Source: Molossus alvarezi
Lineage: Eukaryota > Chordata > Mammalia > Chiroptera > Molossidae
Direction: 5' to 3'
Assembly: GCA_037176705.1 (NCBI GenBank)
Contig: CM073888.1
Location: 44,584,810-44,648,809 of the forward strand
Length of the DNA: 64,000 bases
Shown: positions 25,701 to 37,700 of the stretch, piece by piece
Position numbering within the stretch: position 1 is the first letter of the stretch
Layout of the letters: the number at the start of each line of letters is the position of its first letter
Notes under the pieces: model-generated
Database searches by the model: none
Told to the model about the DNA's origin: nothing
The model's input: only the letters and a program-made list of their open reading frames with translations
Position numbers and translations under genes: made by a program

Positions 25701-28700
25701 AAATATTGTCCCTGTTTCTTTTCCTCTTGGATTATTCAAGGCAAACTCAATTAAATTTATATAAATCTTACTCTGTGCCAGCACTGTAAAAGTATTTTAT
25801 CTTGATCTTCCTCTATGTTTTTTTACACTTGCAAGCAATAGGCAATTATTTTCTCCCCTCGCTTTAAAGAACTCTTAAGTAGGTCACAATATATTTTTCC
25901 TAACAGAACATTTTGGTGAGATTTCTTTTAATTTATTGATTTGGGAGAGAAAAGCATCAATTTGTTGTTCTACTTATTTATGCATTCACTAGTTGATTTC
26001 TTATATGTGCTCTGACCAGGGATCGAACACACAACCTTGGTGTATCAGGATGATGCTCTAACCAACCGAGCTACCTTACCAGGGCCCATTTTGGTGAGAG
26101 ATTTACTTGGGTTTTCTCTTGTAAAATGCATATGAGGATACACTAATGAAGAGCTACACTAAAGGTAGAAACACCTGTAAGGAATCTCATTATCAGAGAT
26201 CATCAGTTTGTTTCCTATCCCTTTGGTATAAAAAGGTCTGTTGTTTACTACTACGCTGATGTTCCAAGATAACTGCATCCTTCTTGTGACCTGCAGCTTA
26301 TCATAATCAGGCTTAAAACTTTACCCCTCAGAGGTGTTTAAAAGCTCTGTGATAACACTCTTCAGTCCTCTAATTAGTTTTCAATCCTAGCATGCTTTTT
26401 GTTTATGCTTTTGACTTAGATGTCTAATTATTTAACGGCAGTGCTATAAAACTATAGGGTAGTAGACCTCGCTCCCTCGTCACCCCCCTTATGTGGAAGT
26501 TCCTCCTCCCCTCTGCACACGGAAAACATGGAAGCTGCCATGTTTTTAAAAACCGTGACCTCTGGACATTTTTTCAGCAGTGACTCATTTACTCAAACTA
26601 GGCATCAGAGACTTTCCCAGGATTTTAAAATTTTACTCAAGAAAGTTTGTGACCCCAGCTGGTGTGGCTCAGTGGTTGAGTGTCACCAAGAGGTCGCCAG
26701 TTCGATCCCTGGTCAGGGCACATGCCCAAGTTGTGGGCCAAATCCCTAGTGGGGGGCACGCAGGAGGCGGCCATTCAGTGTTCTGTGTCATCAATGTTTC
26801 TATCTCTCTCTTCCTTCTGTTCTCTCTAAAATCAATAAAAAGAAAAAAAAAATTAATAAAAAAGAAAGTGTGTGAGTTAGCCTGTGTGGTGGTAGTAGGA
26901 GTTATAAAAAGTATATTTAAGACAATTGGTGACTTCGCTTGCTGTCCCATGGAGGGCAATGTATTCAGTGAGACAAAAGGAAGCTGACCCACGAACATCA
27001 GAAGAGACAGAGAGAAAGGTAGAGCAGTGCCTAGTCCCAACATCATTCCTACCATTCCTTCATTCCCATGACACAGTTTCCTTGCTGATGTTGGTCACCG
27101 TCATACATCTAGAATCAGACACAGCAAGTAGGGCCCAGCAAGCAGAACATGACTGATTAGACAGACAGAGATCCCTCCTCCCAGAAGCTAATATGTACAG
27201 CAGTCAGGGCAGCAGCATGATTTGTTATTACATGGATTTAGATCAAATTATGCTGCTCAAAGCCTAGGTTATGCAAGTCAGGCTAGGTTGTAAAGAACAT
27301 GGTTAATCATTCCACAGATAGTTAGCACCTACGCTATACCAGGCACTGGGCCAAGCACTGGAATGCATCAGTGTATAAGAATACCAAAGTCCTTGCCCTC
27401 ATGCAGCTTACATCCTAGAAGGAAGACAGACACTAAACAACAAACATAGAATTATAGTTTATGAACGTTCTATGAAGTAGATGGAATACTCTGGTAAAGA
27501 TAACCTGTGTGTGCCTGTTGGAGAACAGTACACTGTAGATTGGATGACCAGGCAAAACCTCTCTGAGATGTGGGCATTGAAGCTAAGACCTGAAGGATGA
27601 GAGTGAGTGAGCCACATATGAAAAGCGATGTTAAGAGGGTGAAGGATGTGCAAAGGCCCTGAACTGGAAAAAGCTTGAGGTGCTCTAGCCAGTGTGGTGA
27701 GCAAGGGGTGAAGGGACTTGAGATGAAGCTGCAGAGGTAAGCAAAGGCCACATCTTCCAGAGTTGTCTAACGTGTAAACAGTTGTATTTTCTGTGCAGTA
27801 TGATACCCCTGAAATGTTTTAAGCGAGAAAGGAACATTTGGAAAAAATCACTTCGGTTTTAGGGTGGAAAAATGGATTCAGGAGAGGACAGAGAGATACT
27901 GTCTTAGCCTGTGAGAGATGCTGTAACAAAATACCACAGAGTGGGTGGCTTATACACAATAGAAAATGGCTCACAGTTTTAGAGGCTGGGAAGACCTGGA
28001 CCAGGGCGCTATGGTTGCCTTCTGGGGAGGACCCTCTTCCTGGTGCATAGCTGGTGCCTTCTCAGTGTGTCCTCACATGGTGGAAGGACTGAGTGATCTC
28101 TCTGGAACCTCTTTTACAAGGCACTACTGCCACTCACAAGGGCTCCACCCTCATGATTAAAGCACCTCCCAAAAGCTCCACCTCCTAATAACATCACCTT
28201 TGAGGGTTAGGATTTCAGTATATGAATCTGGGAGGCACACAAACTGCAGCAGGTACAGAGAAAGGAGGTGGGGCGAGTAGTTAGAGGCATTGCAAGTCCA
28301 GGTGAGAGATGACAGTGCCTGATACATTAGGGGTGTAGAACTCTGGAGGCTCAATAATCCAGGAGTAAAATGACTACCTAGCCCAGGAATTCCCAAATCT
28401 TGGTAGCTAGCTAACAGAAGCATATAGGGAGCTACCAAAACCATATTACTGAGTCCCATCCCTGAAGTTTAAAATTAGGGTGGAGCTCAGGAGTCTGAAC
28501 TTTCCATGAGCCCCTGAGACATTCTGATACAAAACCAGCCTTGAAAAAACCATGAATTTTTGCCATTATTCCAGGTGGGTTTTATTCCCACACTCCAGAG
28601 GCTTTGGGTTTCTCCTCAGCCCAGCCAGCACGTTGTTAAAGGCACAGACTAATTTCAAAGCAGTAACAACGCATTAGGAAGCAGCAACAGTGTCCCAGAT

Positions 28701-29759
28701 TCTGGCTTATTCAAGCAAGTTCAAGCCCCACAGCCAGTCTAACCTCAAACAGCGGGACTACTTGGGGAAATGAGCTCTCCTATTGAATTGACTTTCTAAC
28801 CTTGTCTTGGGTACTTTGTTAAGAAAATTTTCTAAAAGTGTTGTGGTTTTGTCTTTTGGTAAAAGGCAGTATAGTAGGCATATGGGGGGTCCTTCCGAGC
28901 TTCAGGGTTATCTTCATTATCCTAGTCTGAAACTGGAGCTGGTGAGTTGAATTAGAACAGCAGGCTTCCGAAGGCAGAGGCCATGGGGAGGAGGCTTTTG
29001 TGTCCCTCACTCCCTAGGATGCCCAGTAGCCCCCCTCCCCCACCCAAGCAAGCCATCACAGCACATGTATATGTACACTACAGAAAAACAGTGCAGCTGT
29101 GCCTGCCAAGGGAAAAGGGCTTCCAGCCGCTCCAAAGAAGCATACATTCTAAGTAAATGAGTCCCCTGATCCCCCTTTTGCTACCCTCTTCTATGGGATC
29201 TCTTTTATTCCGGAAAGTCTGGAACCATCACTGGCTCTGGGAAGGATCTTATACCAGTCCAAATCCTTTTCTATATATATTGGTATAAGCTTAATATTCT
29301 ACTAGTTTTCTTCTACTTCAGGCCAAGATGGACTGACAGGGACTAGATATACCTCCCACCTGACACAACGAAAAACTAGAAAAATGCATGTTCAGCTTTT
29401 AAGATGCTGAACATCAGACAACACGAGAGTGAGCTCGGAGAGGTGGGAAACGGGAGAGCGAACATTGCCCCAGCATACTGACCGGAAAGGGTTCTGGGCC
29501 ATAGTGCAGCAAGGAAGCCATAGCTATTGATTGTGGTCATGGTGTCATGGGTGTGTACATTTGGGAAAATGTATCAAATTGTGTACTTTAAATATTGCAG
29601 TTTATTGTCTGTCAAGTATACCTTTAAAAAAAAGTTGTTAAGCCCTGGCCAGGTAGCTCAATTGGTTAGAGCATCATCCTGATACACCAAGGTTGTGATT
29701 CCTTCCCAGGTCAGGGCACATACAAGAATGCATAAATAAATGGAAAACAAATCGGCGTT

Positions 29760-29796
<37 letters not shown>

Positions 29797-31719
29797 CCCT
29801 GCCCTTTCTCCCTCCCTTCCACTCTCTCAAAAAAAAAAAAAAAAAAGTCAATGGGAAAAATATCCTTAGGTGAGGATTAAAATAAATAAATAATTTTGGG
29901 TGAGAAAGGAAGTTATAATAATGAAATTTAGATTTAGAAGAGCTTTGTAGATCATCTTGATGAAACAGCAAGAGGAGGTGAGGGTGAGAGAGCAATGGAC
30001 AAAGGCCCCTTCTCGGCGGCTTAGTTATTGCACAGCGTGGTATACTACAGGTCTGCGAATACTCCCCAGCCAGAGTTCACTTTTCCCTTACAGCATTTTG
30101 CAATGTTTCCCTAAGCTGTCTTTTAAGGTCCCAACCCACGTTCATTTTCCCCATGCCTATGCATCTCTTGACTCACAGCTCTTAGAATTCTATGCTCCCC
30201 TCCTCCCCCTAATGTCTAGATACTTATTGTGTAATAGAATCACTCTGAGTTATGAAACTTAGGAAGCTCCTTTTTAAATTTATACCTGGTCTTCTTTCCC
30301 ACTGTACAGACTGGAATTTCAATGCCAGATGAACTTCTCCACCAGATGAGGACCTCAGGCTTAACCTGTCTAAACCAGCACTGGGTTCGCGCCCTGCTAG
30401 CATTCTTATTTCTCTGCAGGGCCTCGCCTTGCAGTGACCCCAGCTTGAAATCACAGTGGTTTCTCTCTCCATCTCTCCCACGTTCAATCGACAGTCTTGA
30501 ATATTATACCTCTGCAATCTCTCTCCATCCCTTTCTTTATTCCAACTCCCACTAGCCCAATTCAGATTCTCATTACTTCCCACCAACCTTTGGTTTCTCC
30601 CTGCTTCAATCCATTTTAAACTGTCAGATTATTTTCTATAACAGTGATTTTTATCATATTCCCCCACTGAAAACTTTTAATAGTTTTCTCATATCCTATG
30701 AAATGACATGTTAAATCTTCATCTGGATTTTTAAGACCCTCCAAAATATGAGCCCGATCTTACTTTAACTTTATATCTAGTAATCATGCTGTATTTTAAA
30801 ATCTCACTAGACTGCTTACCTTTCCTAATACATATTCCATTGTTTCCTACCTCAATCCTAGCGTCTACAGTTCTCTTCAACTGCAGTAACTCCTCCTCCT
30901 TTCGCAATACCCTTCACCATCAGCTGGCATCCTGACTTCTCCCCAGCACTGAGTCTAACCCTTCCCTTCTTTACATCTCTGACAATCCGCTCAAACTCAT
31001 TTATGACATGTAGCATGTAGACGTTGTATTATCTTTATTTATGCAAATGTCATGTGTCCTGGTTAGAATCAGCTTCTCAAAGACAGGAACTATGCTTTCT
31101 TTATCTTTTTATTCATCACACAGAACCAGAGCTCAATAAATGTTTTTGAACTTCATTTTAATCTATTATTTCTTGTGCGACATTTATATATTTGGTTGAA
31201 ATGAGAAAAGCTATACTTTACTATTTAACTAATTAGATTTGAATGTAAAGCAAGTTCTCTCAAAATATCTCTTTATTATTACACTTATGAGATAAACAGA
31301 ACTCGGTCCAAGCCATTAGTAGAGAAAAGGCGTTCGAAAAAATTGAAATGTAAAATAAGTTTTGGTTAGCAAGTTAAAACCATACTCCAAACAACAATCT
31401 CACCTGAGAGAGAATTCATCCAGACTTTTAGGCTCTTTGCCTCTCCAAAAGTCAGGGCCATTATTCTCTTCCTTGACTAAAAGGGGAAAAATGTTATTTG
31501 GTCATTCATTACTGATTTGATGAGTATTCATTGATTTTCACAAAAACTTACAACAAAATTATAAGCTGCCTGGCTGATGTGGCTCAGTGGATTGAGCATC
31601 GTCCCATGGACTGAGAGGTCCCAGTTCGATTCCTGGTCAGGGCACATGATCCGGTTGTGACTCCATCACCAGTAGGGGGCATGCAGGAGACAGCCAATGG
31701 TGTATCTCTCTGACATCGA

Positions 31720-31761
<42 letters not shown>

Positions 31762-34700
31762 CCCCCCTTCCTCTTTCTCTAAAAGAGCAATAAAAACATT
31801 TTTTTAAAATTATAAGCTGGCCCTGGCCGGTTTGGCTCAGCAATTGGAGCGTTGGCCTGCGGTACAGAGAGACCCGGGTTCGGTTCCTGCTAAGGGCATG
31901 TGCCTCGGTTGCAGTTTGTCCCTGGCCCTGGTTGGTCATGCAGGTGGCAGCCACTCGATGTGTCCCTTTCACGTCAATGTTTCTGTCTCTCTCTCTCTTC
32001 CTTTCTCTCCCTCCCACTCTGTCTGAACAAAAAGAAAAAAGGAAAAATGTCCTCGGGTGAGGATAAAAAAAAAAATTATAAGCTGGGCAGCATGATGAAA
32101 CAAAAAGAACTTTGGCACTGACATTAAAGCATGTGTGCTCAAATTCAGTACACTTTATAAATTACTTTATTGCTCTGGCCTCAGTGTCTTCAGTAAAAAT
32201 GAGGATGATAATTCTGTGAATGAAATGAGAGAATGTGATGCCTGGCAGTGTAAGTATGCAGTAAACATTGGCTGAATTTAAAGTAAAGCTCAAAGAACCA
32301 GTCGTAACTTACATCAAGAAAACTGTCGTGTCCTCCCCATTATGTGAGTGCATTTTGTTTATTTGGAAGGATAAAGAATAATATCTAATAAGTAATCTAC
32401 TAACAATATCTAATAATATCTAACAAGAACTAAATTTACATTTCCTTAAGCTTCTGCAAGAGGTCAGCATGAGCTACACTTTCTGACCTCCAACTCAACA
32501 TTCCCTGTCTAACCACCTCCCCATCCTTGCAAAGAAGTCATGAGTCAAGGATGCACAAGACGTCCCTAGAGCAATGCCTTTTGGAGATTCCCCTGGCTCT
32601 CCTTGATGTTTCCCTTCTTGGCTTGCTTGCTTCCCTTTCCTCCTCCCTCCCTTTTTTTTTTCAGTTAATTTTTCCTTTGAGGTTAAATTTACATCAAATG
32701 AAATGCAAAATCTTAAGTATACTTCCACTGAGTTTGACCCATTTCCTTTTGAACTACTCTGTGTAACTCTTGTCTCTCACTCCTGTGGGTCTGAGAGAAG
32801 CTTAAGGTACCTTGATGCTTGGGAGAAAGAACTCTCTCACACTGGAAGGACCAAGGACGATGCCAGGTGGCATGGACAGAAAGATGGAAGGTGCAGGCCA
32901 GGAAGGCTTCTCTGGTTAGGCCTAAGAGGTCAGAACAGCCCCCGTGAAGTCCAGCATCGCTCATCAGAACTGAAAACCACCTGGGGATTTGAGACTGAAG
33001 GTTCTATGATAAAAAGTTCTTCAGGAACCTGCAGCTGAGGAGGGACTGTTGGTGGGGTCAAGGTGTAGTGGCCATCTGTCATTTTGTCTTCTCGGCACCT
33101 TCCTTTTTTGAGGAACTGTTCTCTTTCTACAGTTACCCCATTTTTTAAAAAAGTGACTGCCGCTTCCGTGAATCTAATGATGCTCCTCACTTGCATGAGT
33201 TCCTTCCAAAGTCTCGAGAGAGGTACTAACCATGTGTTCACATGGTCAAATGTCTTTATAAAATATACAAAGGAAGCCCTTTTCAGTCATGATTATTTGA
33301 GACCACAGGCTCTTCCCACTTCAATTTTCCTTTGGTCTCACTTCCCCTTGTCAGGAGTGACCACAGGCACTTTATATTTGTGATTTTTTCTGCCTGGGTT
33401 TTTTCGGGGTGCTGCAGTCATTGTGTGTGGTGTTTTAACTCTTTTTCTTAAAGAGGGCTCTGCAAATTGTATGAGTTCTAATCCCCACAAACCCTAGATC
33501 CACCCCTGCCCTAGCCATAGCTGAATGGTCTAGGGATGGCCTTCTGATCCAAATAGGGCTGATCGATGTCTCTCCCTAGACTCATGACATTTGAACCTGA
33601 GAGGCAGAGATAGGAGTCTTTGAAGGTGGCTGAACCCTAGAAGAAGGTACCCCACAGACTATTAAGGCCCTGGAACAGGCCCCTGGTTTCTGGTCTTCCT
33701 CCATTTGGCTCTTCTGTTCCCCCTTTTTTTTTTAATTTCAGAAATTGTGCACTGTCATTTTATTTTATTTATTTATTTATTTACTTTTATCCTCACCCGA
33801 GGACATTTTTGCATTTATCTTTAGATAGAGCTGGAGAGAGAGGTGGGGGAGGAAGAGAGAGAGAGAAACATCGATGTGAGAGAGACACTTCGAGTGATCG
33901 CCACCCACACGACCCCAACTGAGGCTGGGGACAAACTGCAACCAAGGCACATGCCCTTAGCGGGAATGGAACCCAGGACTCTGTGGTCCGTGGGCTGATG
34001 CTCTAACTGCTGAGCCAAACCGGCCCGGGCTCTGTTCCCCTTTTGGTTCACTAAGAGATTTCAAAACCCTTCCAATGAATTCCCTTTGGCATTCAGATAG
34101 GCGGAATCCTTTTGTTTTCTATTCACAAGCTAAGAACCTTTACTCATGTATAAGTATTTAAGACCTCAGGCATCAAAGACATTTCTAATAGTAGGCATTT
34201 CACAAATATAGATACTAAATATGATAGACCTTGTGCCTTTGATTAGTGCTGAATTAAGTAGAACGTAGACTCAGACAGGTTTGAGCCTAGCTCTTGCTTC
34301 AGGACCACACATTACAGAATGTCTAGGAGGAGAGCCACGGGGTCCTGCATACACAGATAGTCACCAGGGAACGAGCTGCTAGGAGAACAGGAACACAGAG
34401 CACATCATGGGCGGTGTGCTGGAAAGGAGGGACAGCTCACTGAGGCCTCTCCGTTAGGAAGCAGTGTTACCTAAACAACAACCTGCACCTAAGTATAAGT
34501 TGTCTCAAACCTGATCTCATCCAAGTTCACTAACCAAACCTGAACGTGCTCTTTTTTGTGTGTGAGGTCATTAAAAGGCTACAACCAAACAACTGTCATG
34601 TCAATGTTCCTGCCTCTCTTTATGATAGCTTGACGTTCTAAGGTGTAGCAATGGTGTGGGGAATCTGAGGTTCATTCGTGCTCCACTACATGAAGTATGA

Positions 34701-37700
34701 AGTATGGCTCGAAGTCTGTTTCTGTGGCTGGTGGAATGTCTGGTTTCCTGGATGCCAATCGCCAGAAGCTGGCAGGTGTGAGGCAGTGGTGACAAGAGCC
34801 TGAATGCAGGTAGTAGATAATAGACCTACCAGCCAGTGTACTCTCTAGTGTGCACACTGCAGTTTACACTCTCTTCAAAAGCTTACGTCTGAAGTCCTTC
34901 AGCCAGTTATTAGCACAGTGTGTATCTGACGACATGTTCAGTAGTGCTGGTGAGAACGTTTTAGAGGCAACACCGCAAAAAGAATACATCTGCTTTCTTA
35001 ACTGCAGGAGTTTCGATTATATTTGTCAAATTCTTTCTCTGTGGGGCCCTGGCCGGTTTGGCCTCGTGGTTAGAGCGTCAGCCTGCGGTCCAGAGAGACC
35101 CGGTTCGGTTCCCGCTAAGGGTACGTACCTCTGTTGCAGTTTGTCCCTGGCTGTGTGGGTGGCAACCACTCGATGTGTCCCTTTCATGTCGATGTTTCTC
35201 TCTCTCTCTTTTCCTCTCTCTCCCTCCCACTCTATCTGAACAAAAAATGGAAAAATGTCCTTGAGTGAGGATTAAAAAAAAAATTCTTTCTCCATGGGGA
35301 AGACTGCCAAGCTTTTGTAAAAATTACCCACTAAACCTGAGAGACTCATCAGTGCCTCATTGCTTTAGCTTTACCCATATCTGTGGTTTTAGAAAATGAC
35401 TATGTTTTAGATTTAAAATAAAAAGTATACACACATATATACACATATAAACAAACTTTGGTTCAGTTTACATTTCATTACATTATTATGTCGCATTCTG
35501 GTTTGGGAATACTAGTCTATTTCACTTTATGGCAATTTTTCAAAATGTGCTACTAAAGCCTTTAAGGTCTTTTTATGATCCTAGAACAGTGATCAATTTG
35601 GTAGTCACTAGCCACCTATGGCTGTTCAAATTTGTCTAATTTAATTAAAATTCAGTTAGTAACTCTAGTCACATCTTGAGTTCAGTGGTCAGAGGTAACT
35701 GATTGCCACTGTATTAGACATAATTTGACAATATATAGAACAATTCCATCACCACAAATAGTTCTATTGGATAGAGCTGTTCTAGAATGTACCTGAAACT
35801 AAGGGGTTAACAACCCAATTCACGTGGAGTTTTAGCCGCTCAAACAGTTCACCAATCTCACCCTGCTCCCATTAGCACCGTTCATTTTGGGTTTAATAAT
35901 CATCCTCTTTTATCGCAACATAAAAAGTACAATTCAAAGTGTTACCTGTGGCCCATATAAGCACACGTGAATACTATTGAGAAAAGCCTGTTTTTCTCAG
36001 TATCTTCAGAAAAGTTGGGCCTAATTAGGAATCCTGCTAAAAGTGTGATAATGAAACTAAGAATGTTTGTTATAAATTATTTGTGATTTTGAGCTTCCTT
36101 TGTTAAGGTGATCCAATTATTTGGCGTGTAAGCACCTTTGCCCCATGATACAAATAAATATTCCCTAGGCTTTCACCCAAGAGGTTTGGAGTCGGTCCCA
36201 GTGATAATCTTTATGTAAATGCTCAGTGGTTAATGTCTGCTGCTGCTCTAGGCATGACAGCATCATTAACGTTAAAGACTGTAGTACTGACTGTTGTCAA
36301 ACACATGGGCAGACAGGTCTGAGCATGTCTCTTGCTTCAGGACCACATATTCAGGAAACACGGACCATGTCACTGTCGGCACGATGGATAGGGGAAGGCT
36401 TTTCTACTCTAACGTGTGCTCTATGTGACTCCGTGGGACATGGCAGTTGTGTGTTTTTAGAGGTCCTCGTGTCCAAGTGCCAGACGGTACCGTCAGAGAA
36501 GAAAGTGGAGAGCAGGTGGGGAGAGGTGTTATTCTATGGATAAACATGTGCATGAACACCAAATAAGTTTTTTTAAAACTTTCCTCACTGCTTTTAACAT
36601 AATTTGCAAAGTTTCTAGGAATTTAAAGTTCATAAAATTTCTACCTGTAATTGGCTTCTTTAATGTGTGTTGTTTTTGTCTTCTCATACTTGTTGGGAAG
36701 GGGAAAAAAAGCCAAGAATAATTATGCCTGTGGACGAGGATAAATACGCATTTAAGGCAACCAACACCAGTTAGATATCCTAATTAGTGTGACGAGAGAC
36801 CCGGTGAGCACCTAGGGGTTTAATGTCTCATAATTACACAACTTCTACAAGCAGTTGGCTTGCCATAGAGTGTCAGCGTGGAAAAGTGCTCATCCATGAG
36901 AGTGTACAAACACTGGACAGTTTTCTCACACTTGGTGCCTATTCAAAACTCGAAGAGACCCTGGCCGGACTTGGAGTGAAGCCTGGTGGAGAGGGAATGG
37001 TGGGGGTGGTCTAGCTCCACTGGATAGATGCCAGACACGGAAGGGCCTGTCCAGGAGCCACCTTGGACTGCATCCTCCCTTTCTTGTTCTCTGCCACAGA
37101 TGAGATCATAACTGCTTTCCTGCTGTGTGCCCAGCCCTGCCACCACATCATTTCATAGAATACAACAGCCCTGCGAACATAATAGCACAGAGGAGAAAAC
37201 TGAGGCTCACAAAGGTTAGGTGACTTGAGAAGGTCACACAGCCAGGAAAGGTGAGGGCCAGGATTCAAGTCTGAGCTTTATTTTATTTGTTGTTATTTTT
37301 TGAATCCTCATGGGAGGATATTTTTCCATTTATCTTCAGGTAGAATGGGGATGGGGCGAGAGAGAGAATGAGAAACACCGATGTGAGAGAGACACATGGG
37401 CTTCGCTGAATCCAAAGTCCATGCTCTTCTTCTCTGCTTTTCACCAGCTACCGATTATGGGGATCAGTACCCTAAAGGGTTCCTTTATATACATGTAAAT
37501 GTCCTATACATGAAAGTAAGAAAGGTAATGCTGAACTGTATTTTTATCCATTCATCTTGTAATTTATAAAACTAATTCACAAGAAACACGTAGATAAAGA
37601 CCCAAATGTGAAACATAAAAGCACAGCAGCTTTGGTCGAGCCAGGTGAGCGCCAGGAGCCCTGACTCCTCCTCCTGCTCCTCTTGCCCCACCCCCTTGTG

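Noticed and set aside
29957..30586. Overlapping plus and minus frames of 77-120 codons
   Set aside because: No splice sites fit and there is no similarity to C12orf56. Partly old L2-like sequence.
32703..33038. 111-codon plus-strand open frame in a GC-richer patch
   Set aside because: No conserved motif, no flanking splice signals in phase, and competing frames on the other strand.
36226..36543. 105-codon plus-strand open frame
   Set aside because: It has no recognisable family, splice sites or promoter, and lies antisense in a C12orf56 intron. A chance open frame is likely.
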